NCBI GenBank assembly: GCA_001314865.1
Contig: LJZR01000016.1
Coordinates: 1 to 64,000 of the forward strand
Reading direction: 5' to 3'
DNA length: 64,000 nt
DNA from: Phormidesmis priestleyi Ana
GTDB taxonomy: Bacteria > Cyanobacteriota > Cyanobacteriia > Phormidesmidales > Phormidesmidaceae
Part shown: piece by piece, positions 36,826 to 46,090 of the stretch
Numbering within the stretch: position 1 is the stretch's first letter
Layout: every line of letters starts with the position of its first letter
Notes under the pieces: generated by a model
Seen by the model: the letters and a program-made list of their open reading frames with translations, nothing else
Databases searched by the model: none
Told to the model about the DNA's origin: nothing
Translations under genes and position numbers: made by a program

Positions 36826-37221
36826 TGTTTATTTTCCTGTTTGGGAAAACGTTAATTGAGTGCCTAGCTGCAATTGACGACCAATTGACGAAGCTGGCAA
36901 TAGAGATGCCGATATATTTAATATTCCCAATATGTTGAGAGAACTAAGCCAAAACATCTCAGTAATTTCTTCTATGTTTTCAGTGATTGTATGTAAAAAT
37001 TTCGCAAACGGTTTTCCATTGCGCAGATAAGCCTAAATAACTCTCTATTACGCACAATTTTGTGCAAAATTATACAAATAACTTATTTTTCCTAGTCTGT
37101 TGACTCTTTATCTGCATAGCAAGGCGTATGAGGCTAGATCATGTAAGCTATCAGGTGAGAAAAAAGTTTTGTCAATAACAGTTTTGTCAATAATTGCTTG
37201 ACCTTATACAAATTAAATCTA
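36826..37221. promoter_or_regulatory. Divergent promoter region of the WecA-like gene and galE
   Basis: The AT-rich 400 bases between divergent sugar genes contain CAAAATTATACAAAT and TTTTGTCAATAA direct repeats (37168-37195). It must hold both promoters. No operator is recognised. Confidence 0.5.
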
Positions 37222-38241
37222 ATGACTACGCGAACTTCTAACGAGCTACCTACGAACGAAACAGTTTTAGTTACGGGTGGAGCAGGCTACATTGGCTCTC
37301 ATGCGGTGCTAGCACTGCAAAATAACGGCTGTAACGTCATTGTCTTAGACAACCTGGTATATGGACACCGTGACCTAATTGAAAATACGTTGGGGGTCGA
37401 GCTGATTGAGGGAGATATTGGTGACTATGCGTTGCTGTGTGAACTGTTTCAGGCTCGAAAGATATCGGCAGTCATTCATTTTGCTGCTTATGCCTATGTA
37501 GGCGAGTCGCATGACAATCCAGGCAAGTACTACCGCAACAACGTTGTTTGTACGCTGTCTCTATTAGAGGCGATGAGAGATTCTGGCGTTAAAAAAATTG
37601 TGTTCTCTTCAACCTGTGCAACCTACGGAGAGCCTGATGAAGTTCCGATCACAGAATCTCAAATTCAAAGGCCGATTAATCCTTACGGAGCCACTAAGCT
37701 CACTGTAGAAAGAATGTTACAGGACTTTGATGCTGCTCATGGCATTAAATATGTTGCCTTTAGATACTTTAATGCGGCGGGTGCTGACCCACAAGGACGA
37801 TTAGGAGAGGATCATTCTCCAGAAACGCATCTGATTCCACTGGTGCTACAGACGGCGGCTGGTCAAAGAAACGCTATTAGCATTTTTGGGACAGACTATC
37901 CTACGCCGGATGGAACCTGTATTCGAGACTACATTCACGTTAGTGATTTGGCGGATGCTCATATTTTAGGGCTGGTATATCTCACGAGCGGCCATGATTC
38001 TGAGGTGTTTAATTTAGGCAACGGTACCGGGTTTTCGGTTCGAGAAGTCATTGATACTGCCAGAGATATCACTCAAAAAGAGATTGCGGTCATCGAAAGT
38101 GAGCGGCGGCCTGGAGATCCACCCATGTTGGTAGGATCTAGCGAAAAGGCCAAAAGTCTTCTGGGCTGGAAACCCCAGTATTCTGATTTGAAGCAGATTA
38201 TTGAGCATGCATGGCAGTGGCACCAAAAGCGCCATTTGTAG
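37222..38241 (+). CDS. galE: UDP-glucose 4-epimerase
   Basis: GalE interconverts UDP-glucose and UDP-galactose (or the N-acetyl forms). The ATG at 37222 is chosen; an in-frame TTG at 37198 would add eight residues. The extended-SDR fold is clear: VLVTGGAGYIGSHAVLAL for NAD binding, IHFAAYAYVGES, the catalytic Ser (VFSSTCATYGEP) and Tyr-Lys pair (YGATK), then RYFNAAGADP and GTCIRDYIHVSDLADAHILG. It would supply activated sugar to the surrounding polysaccharide genes. Confidence 0.95.
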   Translation: MTTRTSNELPTNETVLVTGGAGYIGSHAVLALQNNGCNVIVLDNLVYGHRDLIENTLGVELIEGDIGDYALLCELFQARKISAVIHFAAYAYVGESHDNPGKYYRNNVVCTLSLLEAMRDSGVKKIVFSSTCATYGEPDEVPITESQIQRPINPYGATKLTVERMLQDFDAAHGIKYVAFRYFNAAGADPQGRLGEDHSPETHLIPLVLQTAAGQRNAISIFGTDYPTPDGTCIRDYIHVSDLADAHILGLVYLTSGHDSEVFNLGNGTGFSVREVIDTARDITQKEIAVIESERRPGDPPMLVGSSEKAKSLLGWKPQYSDLKQIIEHAWQWHQKRHL

Positions 38242-38295
38242 GAACAGTTCACAGTTCATAGTTATTGGGATGAAGCGTTGCAGAAGGAGTGTTTC

Positions 38296-39735
38296 TTACG
38301 ACGCTTTTCTTCTGAAAATAGGCGGCTGTTTTTTGGCCTGACCGATTTCTATCGGCTTGAGTGCGTTTACTTTCCAGCCGCTCATTTGCTTACTAACCAC
38401 AAAAGGGCGAACCAATAGTTTTTGCAGCTGGTGGGGCTGAATCTCAATTCGCAAAAAGCTATGAAACACTTGACTTTTAGTGCTGCGACCATGAACCCCT
38501 GCATAGAGCTTTGAGCTGGCGACTACCCGAGTATGCTGTTTGCCTTCGCTGGAAATATTTTCTAGCACCTCTGAGCCGGCCTCACGCTGTCGTCTTAAGC
38601 TGGCACCACTACCACCGCAAACCAACCAGTCGATGTGGGCATCAGCACTTTCTGTTTCTAACGTTTGCATATGCTCTAGACAGTGAGCATGACCGCTAAG
38701 GACTAAGTCAACCACAGGATTGGGCGGTAAGTCTGAGTCGGAGTCGCCCCATCTCGCCTGCTGATTTGTCCGATTTTCGGTGATGTTTGTTCTCACTTGG
38801 TTAAAGACCGTTCGTAGATGCTTGCGAACCCATAATGTTTCGGGTTGATTCCAGCGAGAAGATTCGGTTGTGTAGGGCGAATGGTGCAAATAGACGATGC
38901 GACCTATTGTGTTCGGGGTTTCCCAAGAGCGGATGAGGCTCTGTTCTAGCCAGTCGAGCTGTGGCTGATCGAAGCCTTTAGCGGTAGAAATTGTGTTCCA
39001 AGTGTTGGAATCAAGCGCGAAAAAATCTACGCCGCCGTAGCGAAATTGATAGTAACGATTAGGCAAACGAGTGAATTGCCCTGGGCGATAATTTAGGCAG
39101 CGGTCAAAGTTATTTGGTTCGGAACCGCTGCCGGTAAGGGCATCGTAATTGCTTGCAAGATGATCCGTTAGCTGGTGAGGCGATCGCGTTTGCAAATCGT
39201 CTAAAAATGTTCTGGCATAGGCTTCGCCGCCTTGTCCGCCGTAGTGTCCTAGGTCTATACCGAGGTGTCGGAGGCGATCGCACACCCCTCTTAGCAACCC
39301 TTGCCACAGCCGAGGCCCTAAAGGCAAATCAGCATAGTCGTGGTTCCCCGGCACTGGCAATAATGGACGATTAAAAACAACATCGTCCGCCTGATAATTT
39401 GGTGTGCTAGGAAGGTGAGAGAGCAGCGATTGATAAGGCTCTAAAAAACCCTTCCAATAGTTTTGATATGAGCCGACAGGATAAGTCACATCGCCCGTAT
39501 GGATTAAAAAGCGACTGTCTCCCATCTGCTGCGTGAACTGATCGGCAAAAGCAGTTGCAAAAGGAGCTAGGTCGCCCCGATGGCAGGCGCCCGAATCAGT
39601 ATCTCCCATCACCATAAAAGAAAAAGGAACTAAGCCTGAAGGCGCGTCCGAGATCACCAGCCGAGTTTGATCTATCCCAGCATTAACGATTTTAGGATGC
39701 TGCAATGGCAGCTGTAACGGTACTTTAGGAACCAT
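38296..39735 (-). CDS. Calcineurin-like metallophosphoesterase
   Basis: The 479-residue protein carries the metal-binding motifs of the family: FMVMGDTDSG (first Asp), IHTGDVTYP, PVPGNHDYAD, YLHHSPY and the final LVLSGHAHCLEHM. No signal peptide is seen at the N-terminus, although the domain is of the type found in purple-acid-phosphatase-like proteins. Long insertions after the GNHD motif are typical of cyanobacterial members. Substrate is unknown; phosphoesters or nucleotides are possible. It lies between galE and the Wzc-like kinase without an obvious operon link. Confidence 0.85.
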   Translation of the reverse strand: MVPKVPLQLPLQHPKIVNAGIDQTRLVISDAPSGLVPFSFMVMGDTDSGACHRGDLAPFATAFADQFTQQMGDSRFLIHTGDVTYPVGSYQNYWKGFLEPYQSLLSHLPSTPNYQADDVVFNRPLLPVPGNHDYADLPLGPRLWQGLLRGVCDRLRHLGIDLGHYGGQGGEAYARTFLDDLQTRSPHQLTDHLASNYDALTGSGSEPNNFDRCLNYRPGQFTRLPNRYYQFRYGGVDFFALDSNTWNTISTAKGFDQPQLDWLEQSLIRSWETPNTIGRIVYLHHSPYTTESSRWNQPETLWVRKHLRTVFNQVRTNITENRTNQQARWGDSDSDLPPNPVVDLVLSGHAHCLEHMQTLETESADAHIDWLVCGGSGASLRRQREAGSEVLENISSEGKQHTRVVASSKLYAGVHGRSTKSQVFHSFLRIEIQPHQLQKLLVRPFVVSKQMSGWKVNALKPIEIGQAKKQPPIFRRKAS

Positions 39736-39899
39736 TTAGGGGCAGTTTTGTATGAGCGAGGCTTTTGCTAGGATAGTACATTTCTTTGAGTTGGGAAAAA
39801 ATCCGACCCCAGTGAAGATAACCGCTAAAAAAGCATCAGAACGGCTCAGAGATAAAATCTACAGACAGATAATTGAGAAGAAAGACTATCGAAGAAAAA

Positions 39900-42212
39900 C
39901 TATAAATGAGACTTTGAGGCGGTTGTAGCCGTGACAAAAGATTCACTCTCAAACGCATCAACATTTGCATTTTCCCCATATTCGTAGTAACGATAGCCAC
40001 CCATCCCAGAAGATTTTACTCCGTTGGCAATCACACCCAAAGTGGTGATTTGAGAGAGCTTCAGGGTTTCAATTGTCTGGGTTAAGACAGCTTTATCGGT
40101 TTTACCCATGCGGGTTACCAGCACTAGGCCATCAGTCCCCTGACCAATCAAAGTTACGTCGGCCAATCCGGTTGTCGGTGGTGCATCGTAAATAACCAAA
40201 TCAAAACAACGCTCAAAGGTCCCCATGAGCTGTTTCATTTTTTGAGAGGCTAGCAGCTTGGTCGGGTCTGGTGGAATTTTTCCGGCGGTGAGTACAAACA
40301 ACTGACTGTTAGAGTCAACCTGCTGAATCACAGTTTTTAGGGGTAAGTCATCTGCAATCAGGTTAGAAAGGCCGATCTTGTTGGGCAGATCCAAGCGTTC
40401 GTGAACTTGAGGCTTGCGCAAGTCAGTATCGACTACTAACACTCTTTGTCCCATGGCAGTAGCAACCTGTGCAAGACTCGCCGAAACAGTCGATTTACCA
40501 TCACCGGGCAAGGCTGAGCTCACAATAATTGAGCGAATGGGTCGATCTGAACTTAGCATACGAATGTTGGTGTGCAACACTCGCAGCGCTTCTAAAAAGC
40601 TCAATTCGCTGTTGCCACCGTAGTTGTAGTGGTGCTTGCGATCGCCCCAGCGAACCTTAGAAAGATGTTTAGATAACCGAGAAATACCCGATTTTTCTCC
40701 CGAACCAGAGTCTTTAAGCTCCCGGTTAAAGGGTAGCGTACCGAGCAAAGGCAGCTTGGTCGCCGCTTTGAGTTCATCAACAGAGTGATAAACATTATCA
40801 ATTTTTTCAAGCAAGAAGGCAGCACCGAGGCCCAGTAGAAAACTAGCCACTGCACCCACGGCCAAATTTCTCGGAATGCCTGGTGAAATCGGTTTGCTGG
40901 GCCGTACGGGCGTCTCAATGAGCTGCCAGGGAATTTCGGTCTGAGCGGCTTCAATAGCTAGCGTTTCTTGGGTTACCCGAAACCGGGTTAACGCAGAAGT
41001 GGCAATTTCTAGCTCTCGTTGGAGGTCAGTATACTGACGAATCAATGAAGGTAGCTGATCTACGCCTTGCTCGGCCTGGCTTTCAGCGCTCTCCAATGTC
41101 TGACTTTGCAAGTCTATAAGCTGCAAATTGTTGGTAGCGATCGCCTGCTTGGTTCCTACTACTCGCTCGGCCTCTTGGGCCAACAATGGCAGTAAATTTT
41201 CTTTTTGCTCTTGTAAAACGCGAATCGAAAGGCTGCTGGGATCAAATCGGGTCAGCTCTTGAGCAATTTTACTTTCTACGCTGCGTAGCTCACCAAGTAA
41301 CTGCTGGTACACAGGTGCATTATCCAAAGCCCCCAAGCTGCCGTTGCCACCTTGCAAATTAGCCAATGTTTGTTGCGCTTCAGATCGCTTTTGGTCTAGC
41401 TCCAGCCGCTTTTCATTAAGCCCTGAGACCTGCCCAGACAGCTGAGAAGACTGCATCTCTGGCGTGATAAAACTATGTTCGCGTCGAAACGCTTCTAACT
41501 GATTTTGAATGGTCGTGACCTGAGCTTGTACATCAGGAAGCTGATTTTCAACAAAGTTAATTCCCTGTCTGAGATTTGTTTGCCGCTCTTCTAATGAATA
41601 CCTCAAATAAGTGTTAGAAAGTTCGTCTAAAACGCGCTGAATTTGCACCGGATCTTGGCCTGAGTAGGTCACTTCTAAGATCTTGGTATCACCCAGACGA
41701 GTGATGTTTAGGTTGCTCAGTAAAGAGAGATAGGTAAGCTCAGGGTAGGTATCGTTGAGCTTTGCGGCTAGTGGCTCAATGAGCTCGGGGCTGCGCAGAA
41801 CCTGCACCTGAGTTTCATAGTCGAGTCCGCCACTACTCCCAGCCTGCTGACCAAGGGCCGATGTCAAATCAGAGAAATCGTCAGCTGCGTTGACCGGTTC
41901 TACCAGAACTTTAAATTGCCCTTGGTAAATTTCTTTTTGTTCTAAGGTGCGAACCGTTACGAATGTCATAACAATCGCCGCGACGCCGATAATGCACCAG
42001 GCTCGTCGTCGAACAACCGACAGCACATCGCGTAAATCAGAGTCTTCTTCTTGCCGGGCATTCAGCTGCCATGCAGCCAACATTGAGGAAGCATCTACCG
42101 GCCTGTCCATCGGCCTATCCATCGGCCTGTCCATGGGCCTGATAGGTGTTGGCAGCTGAGAGATGTCGCCGTTGAGCGAAGTGACAGAGGGGGATGACTG
42201 AAAAGATTCCAT
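39900..42212 (-). CDS. Wzc-like polysaccharide co-polymerase / tyrosine autokinase
   Basis: The protein controls chain length and export of surface polysaccharide. The ATG at 42212 is preferred over an in-frame TTG at 42242. A disordered start contains a Met-Asp-Arg-Pro repeat. A Wzz domain follows with two membrane helices (VVRRRAWCIIGVAAIVMTFV and NLAVGAVASFLLGLGAAFLL) and a coiled coil between. The C-terminal BY-kinase has Walker A (SALPGDGKST), Walker A' (VLVVDTDLRKPQ) and Walker B (FDLVIYDAPP), and ends with a tyrosine cluster (GYRYYEYG). It lies 90 bases downstream of the Wza-like gene, so the two are probably cotranscribed. Confidence 0.93.
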   Translation of the reverse strand: MESFQSSPSVTSLNGDISQLPTPIRPMDRPMDRPMDRPVDASSMLAAWQLNARQEEDSDLRDVLSVVRRRAWCIIGVAAIVMTFVTVRTLEQKEIYQGQFKVLVEPVNAADDFSDLTSALGQQAGSSGGLDYETQVQVLRSPELIEPLAAKLNDTYPELTYLSLLSNLNITRLGDTKILEVTYSGQDPVQIQRVLDELSNTYLRYSLEERQTNLRQGINFVENQLPDVQAQVTTIQNQLEAFRREHSFITPEMQSSQLSGQVSGLNEKRLELDQKRSEAQQTLANLQGGNGSLGALDNAPVYQQLLGELRSVESKIAQELTRFDPSSLSIRVLQEQKENLLPLLAQEAERVVGTKQAIATNNLQLIDLQSQTLESAESQAEQGVDQLPSLIRQYTDLQRELEIATSALTRFRVTQETLAIEAAQTEIPWQLIETPVRPSKPISPGIPRNLAVGAVASFLLGLGAAFLLEKIDNVYHSVDELKAATKLPLLGTLPFNRELKDSGSGEKSGISRLSKHLSKVRWGDRKHHYNYGGNSELSFLEALRVLHTNIRMLSSDRPIRSIIVSSALPGDGKSTVSASLAQVATAMGQRVLVVDTDLRKPQVHERLDLPNKIGLSNLIADDLPLKTVIQQVDSNSQLFVLTAGKIPPDPTKLLASQKMKQLMGTFERCFDLVIYDAPPTTGLADVTLIGQGTDGLVLVTRMGKTDKAVLTQTIETLKLSQITTLGVIANGVKSSGMGGYRYYEYGENANVDAFESESFVTATTASKSHL

Positions 42213-42302
42213 GCGATCGCACGATTGAGGATAAAAGAACAATAGAGAAAATAGAAGGGTAGTGCAGTGGTCGATCCAACATCCAGCGTTAGGACGCTAG
42301 TG

Positions 42303-43772
42303 CTAGAACATCCTAAACAGAAGATTAAAGGGTGCTGTAAGCTGTAGCAGCGGATTTAAAACAGCGCCCACTGAGTCACTGAACCGAGCCCGACCATTAC
42401 GACCCACCACCACCACATCGTTGTTCAAAATCAGTGGATTGGCCTCGGCATCAAGCCCAGTCTCTAAATTCACCTTAACTTCGCGCTGAGTAACACTGCC
42501 ATTAGGGTTTAGCCGAATCAGCTCAACCGTTTCGGTCGCCCTTTGGGTAAAGCCACCCGCTGCCAGTACCGCCTGATTAAGCGTTGTATTAGGCGAAACT
42601 TGCAGCATCCCCGGACGTTCAACCTCGCCCACTACGTTGACCATGACTTCATCCGGAGAAAAATTGGCCGCTGTCAGCTCAGCTGAGTCTTGCGGGGTCA
42701 TCTCAGTTGCGACCGGAATCACCACCGTATCGCTTTGCTGTAGCACTAAATCCTGGCTAATATCGCCAGAGCGCAGTAGCGCCCAAAAGTCTAAATCAAT
42801 GATCTGCTCGGTGCCGCTACGAGTTAACCGACGCACCTGAATATTACGCAGGTCAGCAGAAGGCTTAATGCCACCGGCCCGTTGAACCACCTGAGTGACA
42901 GTGGTTCGCCCTTGTTCTTGACTATTCCCGTCAAACTCATAAGCACCCGGACGGAAAACCTCTCCCACCACCGCCACCGTAATCGCCTGCTCCACATTAG
43001 AAGCCAGGTTAGAAGCCGATAGGCGATTGGTCTCTGCAACATCGACCGATAGGGTCTCACCGATCACAATGGCATCGCCATCTCTAAGCGGCAAATCCTG
43101 CCGGACATCGCCATTGTTTAACAGTTGCCACAAATCGAGCGTGATCGCCTGCGCAGGGCCCTGACCATTGAGCCGTCTAAGCTGCACGCTTCGCAAGTCA
43201 GCCGCTTGGGTTACACCACCCGCTTTTTGTAGCGCCTGGGCAACCGTTGGAAACTGAGCATTGCCCTCAGGCGTTAGGGTATAGAGTCCGGGCTGGCTAA
43301 CCTCACCTGAAATGGCCACCCTGAGCGGTCGGGGCGTGGTGAGTACCACCGTCACCTCCGGATAGCGCAGCTCTGAGCGGTACGCCCTAGAAATAGCACT
43401 GCCAGCAGCTTGCAGAGTTAAACCATTCACACTAACGCCGCCCACAACCGGCAAATTGAGCGATCCATCCGCCGAGACTTGCTGAGGACCACTGTACTCC
43501 GGCACATTAAAAATAGAAATGTTAATCATGTCGCCAGGGCCCAGCGCGTAGGCATCGCTGAGTGCCCCTCCAGTGCCAGAAGAGGCAGAAATAGCAGCGG
43601 TTGGCGGCGAGAGCGCTACGGGTATAGTCGGCGGTGATAATGCTGGCAAATTACCTATCGCCTCAGTGCTTTGAGCCCCAGCCGCTAGATAGCCGGAAGA
43701 ACTCATGCCCGCCAAGGCAACGCCAAGTCCAACCGCCCAAGTTTGTCGCCACTTTAATCTCATTTTTACCAT
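42303..43772 (-). CDS. Wza-like polysaccharide export protein with SLBB domains
   Basis: The 489-residue exported protein has a signal peptide (TWAVGLGVALAGMSSSGYLA) and an N-terminal polysaccharide export domain (YALGPGDMINISIFNVPEYS, then VSADGSLNLPVVGGVSVNGL). Three SLBB modules follow, starting at VAISGEVSQPGLYTL, VAVVGEVFRPGAYEF and VNVVGEVERPGMLQV. It should form the outer-membrane or periplasmic channel that works with the Wzc-like kinase encoded just downstream. No lipobox is visible, as in many cyanobacterial homologues. A C-terminal hydrophobic stretch (LNPLLQLTAPFNLLFRMF) could insert in the membrane. Confidence 0.92.
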   Translation of the reverse strand: MVKMRLKWRQTWAVGLGVALAGMSSSGYLAAGAQSTEAIGNLPALSPPTIPVALSPPTAAISASSGTGGALSDAYALGPGDMINISIFNVPEYSGPQQVSADGSLNLPVVGGVSVNGLTLQAAGSAISRAYRSELRYPEVTVVLTTPRPLRVAISGEVSQPGLYTLTPEGNAQFPTVAQALQKAGGVTQAADLRSVQLRRLNGQGPAQAITLDLWQLLNNGDVRQDLPLRDGDAIVIGETLSVDVAETNRLSASNLASNVEQAITVAVVGEVFRPGAYEFDGNSQEQGRTTVTQVVQRAGGIKPSADLRNIQVRRLTRSGTEQIIDLDFWALLRSGDISQDLVLQQSDTVVIPVATEMTPQDSAELTAANFSPDEVMVNVVGEVERPGMLQVSPNTTLNQAVLAAGGFTQRATETVELIRLNPNGSVTQREVKVNLETGLDAEANPLILNNDVVVVGRNGRARFSDSVGAVLNPLLQLTAPFNLLFRMF

Positions 43773-44530
43773 GGACTTAAAACCACCTAAATGCGTCTTC
43801 TAACATCAAAAGAGAATAAATAAAGCTAACTGCTGCTGATTCAAAACAAACCGAGACCCCAACCGAACAAACCGGACATCTCAGTAGTACCCAAGCCTCA
43901 TACAAAAATATCTTGATTGAGAAAACAGTGAGTATAGAACGAGCCTAGGACAAGCCTGCAATAGCTCATTAGTCAGGCCACCGCCCAGATAACCCTAGAA
44001 ATCTGAAACGCTCTAAACCAGAAAAGACAAGATCATTATTCGATCATTCTTTCTTTCAACAACCGTATTTTCTCGGAAGTTGTTTTCAAAAGCAGTCACC
44101 AACACCGTTTTGATCCGTATATTTTCGTCAGAGAACTTGCTTGGTTTTTCACGGTCTCTCGAAACCTTCACATACTTATTAAGGGTTTGTACGAGATTAT
44201 GGCCAGGGTTACGTATATCCAAGCATATTTAGTATATTTTGAGACATGTACGACGCGATAAATACCGTGTAAAAACGTACTTGTCGCCATGTTTTCTATC
44301 TCTTTTTCTATCTCTTTAATTGATAGCCCCCCTAAAAAAGATGCAAAAAGAGATGCAGGTTTTAGCAACGCCCCATGCAGCACGGAGCCTTTACGTTTTT
44401 AGCAACGCCAAAAAACGTGAAAAAAATGGAAAACGCTAAAGCACAGAACAAACCTATAACGCTGAAAGAGAACGCTCAAAGCAAACGCTGAAAGCAAAAG
44501 CTAAAAAAATATCAAAGGGAAACATTTCGT
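43773..44530. other. Long spacer without a supported gene
   Basis: This 758-base AT-rich region separates the divergent Wza-like gene and the barrel-like gene. TTTTAGCAACGCC occurs twice (44360-44372 and 44397-44409), and AACGCT(GA)AAAG-type repeats run from 44457 to 44505. Two short minus-strand frames lack recognisable features and are not called. It likely holds both promoters and an unusually long leader. Confidence 0.5.
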
Positions 44531-45577
44531 ATGCGCGTGAAACTCATTACCTTCACTGGCGCTGTTTTGTGGGCGGTGTCTGTCATCGCAACGGTTACAA
44601 CCTCAATCGCCAAAGCAGTAGACCCTAGCACCCATTCAACTGGCTTGCCGACCACTGAAGCAGCCGAAGCGTTACTCAATACCCACGATGCTAGCTGTGC
44701 ATCCGAAGCCTGTTTGCAGTCGGAATATAGTGCATCTAAACCGTTGCCTTCGCTTGAAGAGATTCAACAAATTCAACAGGAGTTAAGAGAACTCAGCGCC
44801 TCTGAACCCGCTGATCGTCAGCGTCGGGTCTATCCCAGTATTACCATATCTAACCCAACTGGCTACGGCGCAGATCAGGGCCAGGTCTTTGCAGGTATTG
44901 GGTTTCAATCGCGTACTCGATTTAGCGGAGGTGAAAACGTTGGCACTATTTTTGGGGGCGGTAAGCGAGATGGTACGGCAGGTGTCGGCTTTGGGGTTGG
45001 TAATGCCCGTGAGTCAGTAGGGTTTCAGGTGTCTTACACGGCCGCTAGTTTTGGCGGTAGTCGCGCTCCGCTTAGCGGCGGCTTAAATGCCAAGTTGCAC
45101 AGGCGCGTAGGTAACAGTACTTCGGTTGCATTAGGGGGGGAAGGCATTATTAACTTTGGCCGATTGCCCGAAGACTCTGATGAAATTGAGTTCAACGATT
45201 TTGAAGGAACCTATTATGGCGCGGTAACCCGTGTGGTTCAGCTTAGAGAAGATTTTGAGCAGCCCTTCAGCCGCCTTGTGCTGACCGGAGGGGCCGGGTC
45301 AGGACGTTTTCGTTCTGTTGATCAAATCGTGAATGGTGAATTTGGTGTAGGCGTATTCGGTAGCGCCGCACTCCAAGTTTATCCATGGGCCAACATCATT
45401 ACCGAATGGACTGGCCAAGACTTGGCCGCAGGCGTTTCTATTGTTCCTTTTTCCAACTTTCCAATGGTCATTACGCCAGCTGTGCGCGATATCGCTGGCG
45501 AAGGGGATGGTGATCCGCGATTTGTGGTTGGTGTAGGCGTTTCTTTGAGTGAAGTGCTCTCTCTACTGGGGCTTTAG
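44531..45577 (+). CDS. Exported protein, probable outer-membrane beta-barrel
   Basis: The 348-residue protein has a signal peptide (TFTGAVLWAVSVIATVTTSI then AKA), a helical segment with a coiled-coil look (LPSLEEIQQIQQELRELSAS), and a Gly-rich domain of alternating residues (GQVFAGIGFQSRTRF, GTAGVGFGVGNARESVGFQV, LSGGLNAKLHRRVGNSTSVA). The last looks like transmembrane beta strands, and the protein ends FVVGVGVSLSEVLSLLGL. I do not recognise a named family. The small repeat protein 92 bases downstream on the same strand also has a signal peptide, suggesting a secreted pair. Confidence 0.7.
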   Translation: MRVKLITFTGAVLWAVSVIATVTTSIAKAVDPSTHSTGLPTTEAAEALLNTHDASCASEACLQSEYSASKPLPSLEEIQQIQQELRELSASEPADRQRRVYPSITISNPTGYGADQGQVFAGIGFQSRTRFSGGENVGTIFGGGKRDGTAGVGFGVGNARESVGFQVSYTAASFGGSRAPLSGGLNAKLHRRVGNSTSVALGGEGIINFGRLPEDSDEIEFNDFEGTYYGAVTRVVQLREDFEQPFSRLVLTGGAGSGRFRSVDQIVNGEFGVGVFGSAALQVYPWANIITEWTGQDLAAGVSIVPFSNFPMVITPAVRDIAGEGDGDPRFVVGVGVSLSEVLSLLGL

Positions 45578-45668
45578 AGGTTTTTTGCTTGAGTAGAGTT
45601 CTTTTTTGGATTTGGCGAACAGAGGTGCATCTTGGCTCTATTTCTACTTCACACAAGGATTTTATCTC

Positions 45669-46010
45669 ATGAAAATGTTTTACTTAGCGGGTTGTTCTTT
45701 ACTGGCAACAATCATGGTTGCGATCGCACTCCCTGCCTCTGCTGGCAATCTCTCTGACATCACTGGTCCCAACGTCTCCGATATCACTGGTCCCAATGTC
45801 TCTGATATCACCGGCCCTAATACCTCTGACATCACTGGAACCAATACCACAGCGGCTGGTAGTAGCTACACGCGAGCGAGTGCGAGCCAGCTTGCTGATG
45901 ATATTGGCGAGACCTATGCAGCCTGCGGTGATGGAGACTGCCCTGAACTATACAGGCTGCTAGAGTACGCGGCAGCTATTTTGGATGATGACGCTGTTGC
46001 GGAGGAGTAA
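45669..46010 (+). CDS. Small secreted protein with Ser-Asp-Ile-Thr-Gly-Pro-Asn repeats
   Basis: The ATG at 45669 gives a clear signal peptide (FYLAGCSLLATIMVAIALPA, cut near SAG). The open frame begins earlier but adds no plausible sequence. The mature protein starts with four near-identical 8-residue units (N-V/T/L-S-D-I-T-G-P) and then a helical part (ASQLADDIGETYAACGDGDC) with two cysteines and an acidic end. It follows the barrel-like gene and ends in a good terminator, so the pair forms a short transcription unit. The function is unknown. Confidence 0.75.
   Translation: MKMFYLAGCSLLATIMVAIALPASAGNLSDITGPNVSDITGPNVSDITGPNTSDITGTNTTAAGSSYTRASASQLADDIGETYAACGDGDCPELYRLLEYAAAILDDDAVAEE
45747..45842 (+). 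repeat. 24-bp in-frame tandem repeat, four copies
   Basis: Units start at 45747, 45771, 45795 and 45819. Each encodes Asn-x-Ser-Asp-Ile-Thr-Gly-(Pro/Thr). Most differences between units are silent, which suggests selection on the peptide. Confidence 0.92.
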
Positions 46011-46020
46011 GCTGCCTTAC

Positions 46021-46045
46021 AGGGTGTAAACCCTTACGCCCTTTT
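46021..46045 (+). terminator. Terminator after the small repeat protein
   Basis: AGGGTGTAA (46021-46029) pairs with TTACGCCCT (46034-46042) with one G-T pair and a 4-base loop, followed by TTT. Confidence 0.75.
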
Positions 46046-46090
46046 GCTGAGGGATTTGTGCTGAGGGATTTATTGGGAACTGATGAGAGT

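Noticed and set aside
44013-44383. Two overlapping short minus-strand reading frames in the long spacer
   Set aside because: No ribosome-binding site, family resemblance or protein-like composition; the region is AT-rich with repeats.
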